DNA from: OLB11 sp041392835
GTDB taxonomy: Bacteria; Bacteroidota; Bacteroidia; Chitinophagales; Chitinophagaceae
DNA length: 64,000 bases
Direction of reading: 5' to 3'
Assembly: GCA_041392835.1 (NCBI GenBank)
Contig: JAWKLF010000001.1
Coordinates: forward strand, 1 to 64,000
The first letter of the stretch is position 1. Every line of letters begins with the position of its first letter. This document shows positions 17,455 through 27,173 of this stretch, one piece after another. The notes under the pieces are model-generated. The model saw only the letters and a list, made by a program, of their open reading frames with translations, was not told the DNA's origin and did no database searches. The translations under genes and the position numbers were made by a program.

Positions 17455-17967
17455 ATGAAATTAAATGAAGCAAAACAGCAATTTGTGCAATTATGGGGTG
17501 CCTTTGGCGGAGCATGGGGTATTAATAAAACTATGGCACAAGTGCACGCTCTCTTGTTAGTTAGCACGGACTCGCTATCTACTGAAGATATCATGAATGA
17601 ATTGTCTATTTCGAGAGGTAATGCCAATATGAATGTAAGGGAATTGATGGCTTGGAATTTGGTTTATAAAGATTTTAAACAAGGCGAAAGAAAAGAATTT
17701 TTTAAGGCAGAAAAAGATATGTGGGAGGTGGCTACACGAATAGCCAAAGAGCGAAAACGCCGAGAAATACAGCCCCTTATAGCTTCTTTGAATATGCTAA
17801 CTGATATAGACGAAGACAAGAGGGTAAAAGAAGTAAAAGAATATGTGGATATGCTCAATAGTATTCACAGTATAGTTAGCAAAATGGATAGTGCTGTAGA
17901 TACACTTATCAAAACAGAAGAAAATAAATTTTTCAATGCATTCATGAAATTATTCAAATCTATATAA
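17455..17967 (+). CDS. GbsR/MarR family transcriptional regulator
   Basis: The 170-residue protein has a winged helix-turn-helix (about residues 30-85: TEDIMNELSISRGNANMNVRELMAW) of the GbsR/MarR type and a helical C-terminus for dimerisation. A palindrome with 9-nt arms sits directly on its promoter. The next two genes follow closely (2 nt gap, then 20 nt overlap), so it probably controls a three-gene operon for two membrane proteins. The signal it senses is unknown. Confidence 0.85.
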   Translation: MKLNEAKQQFVQLWGAFGGAWGINKTMAQVHALLLVSTDSLSTEDIMNELSISRGNANMNVRELMAWNLVYKDFKQGERKEFFKAEKDMWEVATRIAKERKRREIQPLIASLNMLTDIDEDKRVKEVKEYVDMLNSIHSIVSKMDSAVDTLIKTEENKFFNAFMKLFKSI

Positions 17968-17969
17968 TC

Positions 17970-18371
17970 ATGCACAACTCAATACTTATTTGGAAAAAAA
18001 GAGAGGTAGTCTTGCAAGTAGGCTTACTCATACTATTTGTTTTATTGATATTGTTTTCAAGCCATTTCCCAAAGCAGATTTTGGGATTTTTATTATTAGT
18101 CATTTTTATTGTTTATGCTTTAACCCAAATACTCAGTTTCTTTCTGCATAGAAAGTATATACCCAAAGCCAAAAAAAATATTTTTAGACGCATTTATGGA
18201 GTTGTATTGCTCCTACATCATCTGGCTGCTACTTTACTGCTATTTACGTTTGTAAACGATAGTTTATGGTTTGTCATTTACTATTTACTTTTTTCAGCTT
18301 TGTTTATGTGTTTATATTATTTGATTTTATCCATAGTAGAATTCATGTTGTATGCAAAACACTCCAATTGA
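17970..18371 (+). CDS. Small integral membrane protein, unknown function
   Basis: The 133-residue protein has four predicted membrane helices (about 15-30, 35-55, 70-90 and 98-125) and no recognisable motif. It begins 2 nt after the regulator stop and overlaps the following gene by 20 nt, so translation is likely coupled. Confidence 0.7.
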   Translation: MHNSILIWKKREVVLQVGLLILFVLLILFSSHFPKQILGFLLLVIFIVYALTQILSFFLHRKYIPKAKKNIFRRIYGVVLLLHHLAATLLLFTFVNDSLWFVIYYLLFSALFMCLYYLILSIVEFMLYAKHSN

Positions 18372-19188
18372 AAATATGATATTATTATACGACAAAGATT
18401 GCCCTTTGTGTAGAGCCTATAGTAAAAAGTTTGTGCAGTATGGTATGTTGGCCCCAGAAGGAAGAATCTCATTTCAAGAGATAGATTTTAATAAATTTTC
18501 ATATGTAAATTTTGCGGAAGCAAAGAATAGAGTAGCCCTGGTATTTCCTGAACAAAAAAAAGTGCAATATGGATTAGATAGCATTATAACTGTGTTGTCT
18601 AATCGATTTCCATTACTAAAAAAAATAGTTAGGCTATCTTTTGTTTATTATTTTCTTCAGATGTTATATGCCTTTATATCTTGGAATAGAAAAGTATTTT
18701 TTGCAAGTCAATGTAGTACAAATAGTGTGTGCAATCCTTCCAAAAACTGGACTTGGCGTATTGCTTTAGTTATTGTTTGTGCACTCATAGTGAATTGGAG
18801 TGCTGGATATTATTTTACTACATTTTTACATGATTATTTTAAAGCTGATGTTCTTTATAGTGATTTGATTTTTTTTGGTGTACAAATTGTATGGCAATAT
18901 ATAGTATGCCTTTTGCTAAAAGAAAGAAACTGGTATGACTATATAGCGCATCTTGCTATAGTATCTTTTTTAGGAGCTTTGTTATTGTTTGTTTTTTCTA
19001 TTCTCTTATCTATAGCGTCTATTTATATAGATTGTGCATTTCTTTCGATTTTATTGTATGGTTTTGTGTTTGGATTTATGTTTTGGGAGCATCATCGAAG
19101 AGTAAAACGTGCAGGCTTACATTACTTTCTTACATATTCTTGGATTCTGATACGAATACTTATGTATCCTTTTGCATTTAAAATATAG
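18352..19188 (+). CDS. DCC-family (DUF393) thiol-disulfide protein fused to membrane helices
   Basis: The 278-residue protein begins with LLYDKDCPLCRAY, matching the DxxCxxC start of the DUF393/DCC family, which is predicted to have a thioredoxin-like fold. The rest is unusual: from about residue 135 it has several hydrophobic helices. It may therefore anchor the redox head to the membrane. The start at 18352 overlaps the upstream gene by 20 nt; a second Met at 18376 would leave a 4 nt gap and still keep the motif. Function and substrate are unknown. Confidence 0.75.
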   Translation: MQNTPIENMILLYDKDCPLCRAYSKKFVQYGMLAPEGRISFQEIDFNKFSYVNFAEAKNRVALVFPEQKKVQYGLDSIITVLSNRFPLLKKIVRLSFVYYFLQMLYAFISWNRKVFFASQCSTNSVCNPSKNWTWRIALVIVCALIVNWSAGYYFTTFLHDYFKADVLYSDLIFFGVQIVWQYIVCLLLKERNWYDYIAHLAIVSFLGALLLFVFSILLSIASIYIDCAFLSILLYGFVFGFMFWEHHRRVKRAGLHYFLTYSWILIRILMYPFAFKI

Positions 19189-19205
19189 CCATTCTTTTGT
19201 ATGCA

Positions 19206-19931
19206 TTAACTAAGCAATTCATGAAAAATTTGCAAGCTGTTTATATGCTGCATTTGTGGTAAATGATATTTGAGATACATAAGAGCGGCCTCCAATGTTT
19301 TTTGTCTTTTGGTATGATTCAATGCTATAGCAGTTGTTTGTTCATGATAAAAATCTGAAAGTATTTCAGCAATATGCGTATCTATTCGATAAGGAGAACT
19401 ATGTTGGTCGGGATGACAAAACTTACCTAGTTCAATATTGATCTCTGAAAATTCGCTACTGTATTTATTTTGAAATCCAAATCCTAAATGTTGTATGTAA
19501 TGTAGTAAAAATTGAATAGGAATATTTGCAATATCGGATATGTCAGCTTGGTCAGTTTTTGTTAGGTAGTGTTCTAGCATATCAAATAAAATGCTATTAC
19601 TTTCTGGTTCGTGAACAGTTTTGTATATCAACTCTGTCAAAAACATGGCTATAGTATTTCGGTGCATACTATAAGGAATTTGTGTATAGAGATAGGCTAG
19701 TTTGGCTTCTTTGATACGTTGTAAATTTTTGTTTGGCGAATGATAAACGATAAGATCTAAAAGGGTAGATGCTTGATATAAATTCGCACTCATGGTCTTT
19801 TTTTTGCTGGTTCTTACACCTTGCACTAAGTATGATTGAATGCCAAAAACAGTGGTATAAATTGTAGTTATAAGGCTTGTTTCGCCATATTTGATACTTC
19901 TCAGTACTATGCCTTTTGTTTCTTTAAGCAT
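19206..19931 (-). CDS. recO: DNA repair protein RecO
   Basis: The 241-residue protein starts with the typical RecO N-terminal OB-fold pattern (KGIVLRSIKYGETSLITTIYT) followed by GIQSYLVQGVR, and has a helical C-terminal half. RecO loads RecA onto SSB-coated DNA together with RecR. The zinc-finger cysteines found in some RecO proteins are not evident. It begins 9 nt after porZ and is probably translated from the same message. Confidence 0.9.
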   Translation of the reverse strand: MLKETKGIVLRSIKYGETSLITTIYTTVFGIQSYLVQGVRTSKKKTMSANLYQASTLLDLIVYHSPNKNLQRIKEAKLAYLYTQIPYSMHRNTIAMFLTELIYKTVHEPESNSILFDMLEHYLTKTDQADISDIANIPIQFLLHYIQHLGFGFQNKYSSEFSEINIELGKFCHPDQHSSPYRIDTHIAEILSDFYHEQTTAIALNHTKRQKTLEAALMYLKYHLPQMQHINSLQIFHELLS

Positions 19932-19940
19932 GGCTATACT

Positions 19941-22214
19941 TTATTCATTATAAATGAATTTCCCGACTTTGGTTTCTGAGCCATCTTGATTGGTTACAAA
20001 TACATAATAAACTCCTGTGCGTGGTTTGTGGCCAGTATAATTTTTTCCATTCCAACTTGCTTGCCCTCCTTGCGCTTTAGTTTTATACACCAACTGGCCC
20101 GAAATATCGGTAATTCTTACATCAGCATTTCCTACAAGGCCCTTAATAGCTACGGTACCAGCATAGTCTGATGGGACTGGGTTGGGATATATGAGTATAT
20201 TGTCATTATTACTTGCTCCTTCGGTAGCATTGCTTCTAAAAGAAACAAGGCCAAGTTCTGTAGCTATAAAAACTTCGCCTGTAGATGGATGTACAACTAT
20301 TTTTCGAATTAAGTTACTAGGCAAAGGGCTATTGTCTTTTGTAAAGCGGTTAAGAATTTTTTCTGCATCGTCCGTTATTTGCCATACACCATTGTCGGTA
20401 CCTATCCATTTATTATTGGCACCATCTACAGCTATAGTATTTACAGATTCTGTTTTAAAAAGCAAACCAGCATTTAAATCATATTTGACAATTTTTAATT
20501 CTGCATCGCAGCCATAACTTGTCATGATACTTTCAGGACAATTAAATATGCCTATACCATCGTTTGTCCCTACCCACAATTTGCCATCTAAATCTTTTGT
20601 AAGACATAGTACATTATTACTTGGCAGATTGCCATAGTTTGTTCCTGTACTTAAATGTCTTATTTGATCATCATTTTTATTGTCTATTGTATTATTATCA
20701 TTCAATACAAATAGTCCATTATTTCTTGGCGATACTACCCACTTTTGATTGGCATTGTCAATAACAATTTCACTAACAGGTTTTTCGCTTGAGCTAAAGG
20801 GTAAACCAAATTTTTGCCAACTACCGTCAGATTTTTTTACAACTAATTGCTCTGGTCCTGAGTAGTTACTCATCCATAAATTTTGATTATTATCATAAGC
20901 AAAACCAGTTACTAAACAAATGTTTGGGTTCCCAATTTGTGTTTGCAGATCGTCATCATTTTTTTTAATGATAAAAGTATTATCTGTTTTGAGCTCATAT
21001 AATCCGCTACCAAAGCTTGCTGCATAAATTGAATTTGTTTTTTTATCAACTATGACATCAAGTATATCTGTTACTTCATTGAGGCCTGGTGTATTGACAT
21101 GACGATTATACGTAGTCCAATCGCCATTGGAATATTTACTAAAACCATCGCCATTCCAGTTAAAATACCAACCAGTTACAGATCCTGCGGCAACATATAA
21201 ATCGTTGTTTACAATTCTTAGATTGAAGGTGTTGTTGCTAAATATTGAATTTGGTTTTAATATTTGCGCGTCTTTAAAATTTCCAGTTAGGTGTAAAAGA
21301 CCATTCCAAAAGTCAGCCACCCAAATTTCTTCATCATTCAAGCTAACCATATCTCTTGGGTTCAAACTGGTAGTTGTAGAATCAACGAGCAAACCATTGG
21401 AATCAAAGATATATATGAAACGTTTGGCATCGTCTGTTTCGGCTACATAAAAGCGTTGAAGACCACTTCTTATTTTTACTATAGGAGTATTGGCTGTGTG
21501 CAAAGGAATTAAATTGGAATTTGAAAAGGCATAGAGGGTGCTTTCGCTAGCACAAAACAATTTATCTTGGTGATTGAGTATAAAATGCATGGGTGTGTTA
21601 TCATCTAAGCTCCAATGTGCAAAATTTTGTAATACGGGGTCGTTAGCAGCTGCATGATAAAGACCGGCAGATGTTACAGCATAGATTTTATTTTGCCAAA
21701 AAGCAACACCTCTAACAGCCAATTGTGTGGCATTGTCTTGCATGGGATAACTTTCTTTAATTTCATATTTTTCTGGATTAATAACAACTATTCCAAAATC
21801 GGTAGCTAAGTATATATATGAACCATAAAAAGTAACATCATTTATTTTTTTACTTCCTATCAGATTAAGATTTTTTAGGTCTGGCATATTGTGTATGCCA
21901 CTTGAGGTCATCAGGTCTATATTGCCATTTTCGTAAATAATAATGGTCGTATTAAGTGCATTGCTGTGTCTGATATGTTTTACACTCACATCGCTCAAAC
22001 CATTTACTTTAGAAAGTGTGCCAAATTCTTTTTCTAGTATATCATACGTATAGATTTGTAAACCACCCATGTATAAAACTTGACCTATTTGTTCGATGCA
22101 AAAAGCGGGTATGCTTGAAGCATGGGTTTGCCAGACCCCTATGGGTGTTTCTTGGCTATAGGCTCTAAACTGTAGTATAGTACTAATCAATATTAAAAAT
22201 AAAATACGAATCAT
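19941..22214 (-). CDS. porZ: PorZ-like type IX secretion component (beta-propeller, sorting domain)
   Basis: The 757-residue protein has a signal peptide ending YSQ, then two-component-regulator-type beta-propeller blades throughout. The N-terminal block includes IGVWQTH, LSKVNGLSDVSVKHI and YENGNIDL, which resemble the PorZ propeller domain. It ends in a type A sorting domain (IYPNPVPS, then GVYYVFV and KVGKFIYN). PorZ is a cell-surface part of the T9SS attachment complex. It is upstream of and adjacent to recO. Family assignment is by motif recall, so another propeller cargo protein is possible. Confidence 0.75.
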   Translation of the reverse strand: MIRILFLILISTILQFRAYSQETPIGVWQTHASSIPAFCIEQIGQVLYMGGLQIYTYDILEKEFGTLSKVNGLSDVSVKHIRHSNALNTTIIIYENGNIDLMTSSGIHNMPDLKNLNLIGSKKINDVTFYGSYIYLATDFGIVVINPEKYEIKESYPMQDNATQLAVRGVAFWQNKIYAVTSAGLYHAAANDPVLQNFAHWSLDDNTPMHFILNHQDKLFCASESTLYAFSNSNLIPLHTANTPIVKIRSGLQRFYVAETDDAKRFIYIFDSNGLLVDSTTTSLNPRDMVSLNDEEIWVADFWNGLLHLTGNFKDAQILKPNSIFSNNTFNLRIVNNDLYVAAGSVTGWYFNWNGDGFSKYSNGDWTTYNRHVNTPGLNEVTDILDVIVDKKTNSIYAASFGSGLYELKTDNTFIIKKNDDDLQTQIGNPNICLVTGFAYDNNQNLWMSNYSGPEQLVVKKSDGSWQKFGLPFSSSEKPVSEIVIDNANQKWVVSPRNNGLFVLNDNNTIDNKNDDQIRHLSTGTNYGNLPSNNVLCLTKDLDGKLWVGTNDGIGIFNCPESIMTSYGCDAELKIVKYDLNAGLLFKTESVNTIAVDGANNKWIGTDNGVWQITDDAEKILNRFTKDNSPLPSNLIRKIVVHPSTGEVFIATELGLVSFRSNATEGASNNDNILIYPNPVPSDYAGTVAIKGLVGNADVRITDISGQLVYKTKAQGGQASWNGKNYTGHKPRTGVYYVFVTNQDGSETKVGKFIYNE

Positions 22215-22274
22215 ACATCAAAGATAAGTGAAATGAAAACGAAAAAACGGATAGATTAGTATGGATGTTTTTTT

Positions 22275-22314
22275 AGAAAGACCTTCAAGGATTTTAAAAC
22301 CTGAAGGTCTTTCT
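22275..22314. repeat. Extragenic palindrome (AGACCTTC / GAAGGTCT type)
   Basis: A strong imperfect hairpin has arms AGAAAGACCTTCAAGG (22275-22290) and CCTGAAGGTCTTTCT (22300-22314), with one bulged base and an A/T loop. It sits between two divergent genes, so it cannot be a simple terminator. Similar palindromes recur in intergenic DNA of Bacteroidota, which suggests a REP-like repeat. Confidence 0.5.
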
Positions 22315-22318
22315 GTAT

Positions 22319-22326
22319 TATATTTG
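22319..22326 (+). promoter_or_regulatory. -7 promoter element (TATATTTG) for the RND exporter gene
   Basis: TATATTTG ends 8 nt before the ATG at 22335. It lies just 4 nt after the extragenic palindrome. Confidence 0.45.
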
Positions 22327-22334
22327 CCATTCAC

Positions 22335-24644
22335 ATGTGGACAAGTCTTGCACGCTTTATATTAAAATATAAATTTTTTCATCTCGCTATTATACTATTA
22401 GCTACTGTATTGATGGGCTTTATAGCTCGAAAGGTAGCAATGAGTTATGAATTTACGAATGCCATTCCTACAAATAATGAAAAGTACAAAGCCTATCAGG
22501 ACTTTAAGAATATGTTTGGCGAGGATGGTACTATGATGGCTATAGGTTTTCAGTCTAAAAATATGTTTGAAAAAGCATTTTTGAAAGACATGTATGTATG
22601 GGTTGAAGATATAAAAAAAATAGAGGGTGTCGAAAATATTTTAAGTATTCCAACAGCTATACATATCAAAAAAAAGGATACCGCTGGCAAACAGTTTTTA
22701 GTATCTATGCCCGTATTTGATATACAAGACAATACCATCAAAGATTCTGATATAATTGCTTTCCAACATTTGCCTTTTTATAAAAATCTTTTGTACAATA
22801 CGGACAATCAATCTGTGTTGACTGCTATTTATATCAACAAAGAAATCTTGAAATCAGATAAAAGAGTAAATGTTATAAAACAAATTACCGATAGGAGTGA
22901 TGCTTTTGCAGCACAACAAAAATTAGATATACATTATTCTGGTTTGCCCTTGATACGTACGTTGTTTTCGGAAAGTGTAAAATCTGAAATGCGGCTTATT
23001 TTACTACTTTCTTTGGCACTTACTGCTGTTATCTTATTACTTTTTTTTCGCTCGTGGATGGCTATGTTAGTGTCCTTGTTTGTTGTGTTGGTTGGAGTAG
23101 TATGGGCTTTGGGACTCATTGTTCTGTTTGGATACAAAATCACCTTGCTTTCGGCACTAATAGCACCATTAATAGTAGTGATAGGGGTGCCCAATTGTAT
23201 TTATTTTTTAAACAAATACCATACACAATACAATCTGTTGCAAAACAAAAATGAAGCATTAATAGCCATGATAGAACGCATGGGCATAGTTACATTATTT
23301 ACAAATCTCACAGCGGCTATTGGCTTTGGTGTTTTTTATTTTACTAAAAGTCAAATCTTAAAAGAGTTTGGCTTGGTTTCGGGTGTGGCTATTTTAGTAG
23401 TTTTTTTATTATCCTTGTTTTTATTACCCATATTATTTAGTTTATTAAAAGTACCAAAAGCAAGACATGTGCGCTATTTGGAAAATGAACCGCTATCAAA
23501 GTTGCTTATGCGAGTAGAAACTTGGGTTTTGCAACATCGAAAGGCTATTTATTTGTTTTGGAGTGTATTAATGCTTTTATCCATATGGGGCGTTTCTTTA
23601 TTAAAAAAGGATACTCATATAGTAGATGATTTGCCAAAAGAAAATAAAATTTATAGTGATTTAAAATTTTTTGAAAAAAACTTTAATGGTGTGATGCCAC
23701 TTGAAATACTTATTGATACTAAGCGTAAGCAAGGTGCAGTAAGCCTTTCTATGTTACAAAAAATGGATGAAATGACAGAGTCATTGAAATCCTTCTCGTC
23801 TATATCAAAACCACTTTCTATAATAGAAGCAGTAAAGTTTGCTCGACAAGCATTTTACGATGGCGATAGTGCCAGCTATGGAGTACCAAATAGCTTTGAT
23901 ATATCGTTTATGCTGCCCTATTTGAGAGGCAATACTCATTCATCGTCTCAGTTCTCGTCTATAGCCAAATCGTTTACGGATAGCACAAAGCAATTTGCAA
24001 GAATTAGTATGGGCGTTGCAGATATAGGATCTAAACGTTTGCCATTATTGCTCGATAGTATACAAAAACAAGCAAATGAAATTTTTGATACGTCACGATA
24101 TACTATTAAGTACACAGGCACGAGTGTTGTTTTTTTAGAAGGAAGTAAGTTTATTATTAGTAGTTTAAAAGATAGCTTGCTGCTTGCTTTATTAATGATA
24201 ACAGTCTGCATGCTTTTTTTATTTCATTCTTGGCGTATCGTCCTTTTGGCCATTATTACGAATGTAATACCCTTAGTTATTACAGGTGGCATTATGGGCT
24301 TTGTTGGCATTGCAATTAAACCATCTACAGTTTTGGTGTTTAGTATTGCACTGGGTATTGCTATAGACGTTACTATTCGTTTTCTTGTCAATTATAAGCA
24401 AGATTTAGTTAGCTACCATTTTGATATAGAAAAAACTGTCAAAGCCACAATTAAAGAGACCGGTATCAGTATTATATACACTTCGTTGGTTCTATCAATA
24501 GGATTTATAGTATTTATAGTTTCTCAATTTGATGGTACAAAGGCATTGGGTTATCTAACGGCCTTGACACTTATCATGTCTATGATAACCAATTTGACGC
24601 TATTGCCTGCTTTACTTATTTGGTTTGATAGACAAGGTAAATAA
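22335..24644 (+). CDS. RND superfamily (MMPL-type) exporter
   Basis: The 769-residue protein has the RND layout in two halves. Each half has one membrane helix, a large periplasmic loop, then a bundle of five helices (about residues 215-370 and 610-765). The conserved segment IALGIAIDVTIRFLVNY is in the second bundle. Its size and sequence place it with the MMPL/hydrophobe-amphiphile exporters, which move lipids or hopanoid-like molecules. No adaptor or outer-membrane channel gene is adjacent. The substrate is unknown. Confidence 0.85.
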   Translation: MWTSLARFILKYKFFHLAIILLATVLMGFIARKVAMSYEFTNAIPTNNEKYKAYQDFKNMFGEDGTMMAIGFQSKNMFEKAFLKDMYVWVEDIKKIEGVENILSIPTAIHIKKKDTAGKQFLVSMPVFDIQDNTIKDSDIIAFQHLPFYKNLLYNTDNQSVLTAIYINKEILKSDKRVNVIKQITDRSDAFAAQQKLDIHYSGLPLIRTLFSESVKSEMRLILLLSLALTAVILLLFFRSWMAMLVSLFVVLVGVVWALGLIVLFGYKITLLSALIAPLIVVIGVPNCIYFLNKYHTQYNLLQNKNEALIAMIERMGIVTLFTNLTAAIGFGVFYFTKSQILKEFGLVSGVAILVVFLLSLFLLPILFSLLKVPKARHVRYLENEPLSKLLMRVETWVLQHRKAIYLFWSVLMLLSIWGVSLLKKDTHIVDDLPKENKIYSDLKFFEKNFNGVMPLEILIDTKRKQGAVSLSMLQKMDEMTESLKSFSSISKPLSIIEAVKFARQAFYDGDSASYGVPNSFDISFMLPYLRGNTHSSSQFSSIAKSFTDSTKQFARISMGVADIGSKRLPLLLDSIQKQANEIFDTSRYTIKYTGTSVVFLEGSKFIISSLKDSLLLALLMITVCMLFLFHSWRIVLLAIITNVIPLVITGGIMGFVGIAIKPSTVLVFSIALGIAIDVTIRFLVNYKQDLVSYHFDIEKTVKATIKETGISIIYTSLVLSIGFIVFIVSQFDGTKALGYLTALTLIMSMITNLTLLPALLIWFDRQGK

Positions 24645-24699
24645 ATTGATTTTGGCTTTTTTCTAAAATAACTTAACTTCGTACTAAAATTACTAAAGA

Positions 24700-25719
24700 A
24701 TGAAAAATTTATACCTTTTTCTATGCCTACTTGTCTTTAGCATTGGAACTATAGCGCAGTCGCCTCAGACTATATCGGTAACGCTAAGCCCATCTTCGCC
24801 TACGTACAATAGGCCCGTGCCCAATGGCACTTCGGCACCTACAACACTTTCGGGAAATATGGTGCCATACAGCTCGTTTAGTTTTACTGCTCCTGTGGCA
24901 GGTACCTATACCTTTACTGCAATCGGTAATGTAGTAGATAATTTCGGATCTTTATATTTGAGTCCATTTAATCCAGCAACACCTTTAAGCAATTGTCTAA
25001 TAGCCAATGACAATGGCTCTTCTGCTTCGGCTGGAGACAATTTTACAATCAGCTATTACTTAAATGCAGGTGCCACCTATACATTAGTCAATAGTACTTT
25101 TTATGTAGGTGAGTATGGTACTTTTAATGTAGTTATAACTGGACCATTTACAACACCTTTGCCCGTAGAAATTAATAATTTCTATGCTCAATTAAATACT
25201 CAAAATCAGGTAGAACTTAGATGGGTAACTTTGACAGAAAAAAATTCCTCACATTTTATAGTACAAAGAAGTGTTAATGGATTAGATTTTGAAGATATAG
25301 CAACTATTCATTCAAAAGCAGTTAATGGCAATAGCGAATCATTAATTTCATATCAGTGCATAGATAAACTTCCTTTTTCTGTAAATTATTATCGATTAGT
25401 ACAAGTAGATATTAATGGAAATATGTCTTTTAATACGGCGATTTTAAAAGTAGAAACTCAAGCGGTATCTACGATACAATTATTCCCTATACCAGCTAAT
25501 GATTATATCAATGCACGTTTCCATACTGACAAACCTTCTGAAGCCCTATTTACTATATACGATTATACAGGCAAAGTGGTATTAAACAAAAGATATATAA
25601 GTTCTGTAGGCATTAATCAGCAGTCTATTCAACTTAGCAGCTTACCAATAGGAAATTATATGTTAGAATGTACTATTAATGGTAGTATAAAGCACAAGCA
25701 AAAGATTACAAAATATTAA
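24700..25719 (+). CDS. Secreted protein with T9SS type A sorting domain
   Basis: The 339-residue protein has a signal peptide (MKNLYLFLCLLVFSIGTIAQ). A beta-rich N-terminal half follows (pre-peptidase-like pattern with APVAGTYTFTAIG), then a fibronectin-like segment typical of T9SS cargo (LRWVTLTEKNSSHFIVQRS). The C-terminal sorting domain is type A (LFPIPANDYI, LPIGNYMLECTI, KHKQKITKY). It should be exported by T9SS and attached to the surface. A strong terminator lies 20 nt downstream. Confidence 0.82.
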   Translation: MKNLYLFLCLLVFSIGTIAQSPQTISVTLSPSSPTYNRPVPNGTSAPTTLSGNMVPYSSFSFTAPVAGTYTFTAIGNVVDNFGSLYLSPFNPATPLSNCLIANDNGSSASAGDNFTISYYLNAGATYTLVNSTFYVGEYGTFNVVITGPFTTPLPVEINNFYAQLNTQNQVELRWVTLTEKNSSHFIVQRSVNGLDFEDIATIHSKAVNGNSESLISYQCIDKLPFSVNYYRLVQVDINGNMSFNTAILKVETQAVSTIQLFPIPANDYINARFHTDKPSEALFTIYDYTGKVVLNKRYISSVGINQQSIQLSSLPIGNYMLECTINGSIKHKQKITKY

Positions 25720-25739
25720 TATATATTACTTAGTATACT

Positions 25740-25778
25740 ACAAAGAGGCTTTTTGTATGAAAAGCCTCTTTGTTTTTG
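25740..25778 (+). terminator. Rho-independent terminator
   Basis: A perfect 14-bp stem (ACAAAGAGGCTTTT / AAAAGCCTCTTTGT) with a 6-nt loop is followed by TTTTTG. It ends the transcript of the T9SS cargo gene. Confidence 0.8.
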
Positions 25779-25963
25779 TCAATATCCATTATTGGCATGT
25801 AATTTGTATATATAGCTTATAGTTAGTGGTTTAAAAATTATAAAAAAATAGATATTAGTAAAAGAACAACGTTTTTTTTACATTTATCCACATAAGTTAC
25901 TTGCAAAAATGCCACTTACAATATACCTTTGCTGTTCTAAATCTAAGTATTTCGTTACATAAT

Positions 25964-26182
25964 ATGAAGTTGAGAATAAATTTATTTACTTTTTTGATAG
26001 TTACTTATTCCATTGTGGTTTGTACTTACTTTAAAAATGAAAACCATATGAGTGAAAATGCTGTAGCAAAATCCTCAATTAAAATAAATACCAACTTAAA
26101 CCCAAATACAGTAGGTGCTTCTACGATAGAACAGTCTATCCATGTACATCCTTTTTTAAAGCATTTGTCTTTAAAACATTAA
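25964..26182 (+). CDS. Small hypothetical exported peptide
   Basis: Starting from ATG 25964, this is a 72-residue protein with an N-terminal hydrophobic segment (LRINLFTFLIVTYSIVVC) that could be a signal or lipoprotein leader, then a short polar tail. A longer version from 25901 is less credible. It overlaps the 3' end of the convergent heptose kinase gene by 12 nt. An exact DnaA-box sequence lies upstream at 25884-25892. I recognise no family; it may not be expressed. Confidence 0.35.
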   Translation: MKLRINLFTFLIVTYSIVVCTYFKNENHMSENAVAKSSIKINTNLNPNTVGASTIEQSIHVHPFLKHLSLKH

Positions 26183-27172
26183 TCGATTTATTTCAGCTAA
26201 AAATTCCTTTTTATTTATAGGTACTACGCCTACAGATTCGCATACGAGCCCACCTGCTATATTAGCTAATTGGGTTGCCAAATCCATATCCTTGCTTAGG
26301 TAATACATACAAGTGGCTACTACAATAACAGTATCTCCAGCACCCGATACATCTGCTATACTACGAGGTATGGCTTTAATATGTTTTCCATGTCCAGCCT
26401 CATGATAGTACATTCCATGTTCGGATAATGTAAACAAACTCATATCATGATGAAGTACATCTTGAATACGGGTATGTAATTTTTTTAATTCGCTGGTTTG
26501 TATAGCAATTTCTTTACTATTGAATGCGTGTTTTAATTCATTGAGGTTGGGTTTAAATAAATGTACATGTTCATAGGCAAAAAAGTTTTTAAACTTAGGA
26601 TCTACGCTAATAAAAACACCTACATGGTGGCAATGCTCAACAATTTTTTTAATGCTATGTGCATTTAATACCCCTTTATCATAATCTTCAAATATTAAGA
26701 TATCGGGTTTTTCTATTTGAATAGCTCTCAAACATTTATCAATAAAATCATGTTGTGTAGCTAGTGGAAGATCAGTACTTTCTTCTTCGTCTATACGGAG
26801 TATTTGTTGATGTTTTGCTAAGACTCTGGTTTTGGTTGTCGTTATCGTTTTGTTCGATTTGATAATGTAGTCTGTATTAATTTTGTGTTGATTGAGTTCA
26901 GAAATTAAGTTTTTTCCCGAACTATCATTTCCAACAACAGAAATTAAGAAAACACTTGCACCCATCTCTCTAGCATTAATTGCTACATTAGCTGCTCCGC
27001 CTGCACGATAAAATTTTTTTTGTATAGATACTACTGGTACTGGTGCTTCTGGCGATATACGATCTACTTGTCCTTGCAAATACACATCGAGCATACAGTC
27101 GCCAACTACTAATATTTTAAGTGCATTGCAGCGTTTAAAAAGAGTCTGAATAGATTTTTGAGTTATTGGCAC
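26171..27172 (-). CDS. D-glycero-beta-D-manno-heptose-7-phosphate kinase (RfaE/HldA-type, PfkB fold)
   Basis: The 333-residue protein is a PfkB sugar kinase. The sugar-binding signature GGAANVAINAREMGA is near residue 58 and the ATP/anion-hole motif DVSGAGDTV is near residue 270. The N-terminal pattern DCMLDVYLQGQVDRISPEAPVPVV is typical of the RfaE kinase domain, which makes heptose-1,7-bisphosphate for LPS core. The adenylyltransferase half of bifunctional HldE is absent, so it must be a separate gene elsewhere. It starts 1 nt after the DUF2490 gene and ends the polyphosphate-polymerase operon. Confidence 0.85.
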   Translation of the reverse strand: MPITQKSIQTLFKRCNALKILVVGDCMLDVYLQGQVDRISPEAPVPVVSIQKKFYRAGGAANVAINAREMGASVFLISVVGNDSSGKNLISELNQHKINTDYIIKSNKTITTTKTRVLAKHQQILRIDEEESTDLPLATQHDFIDKCLRAIQIEKPDILIFEDYDKGVLNAHSIKKIVEHCHHVGVFISVDPKFKNFFAYEHVHLFKPNLNELKHAFNSKEIAIQTSELKKLHTRIQDVLHHDMSLFTLSEHGMYYHEAGHGKHIKAIPRSIADVSGAGDTVIVVATCMYYLSKDMDLATQLANIAGGLVCESVGVVPINKKEFLAEINRLMF

Positions 27173-27173
27173 C

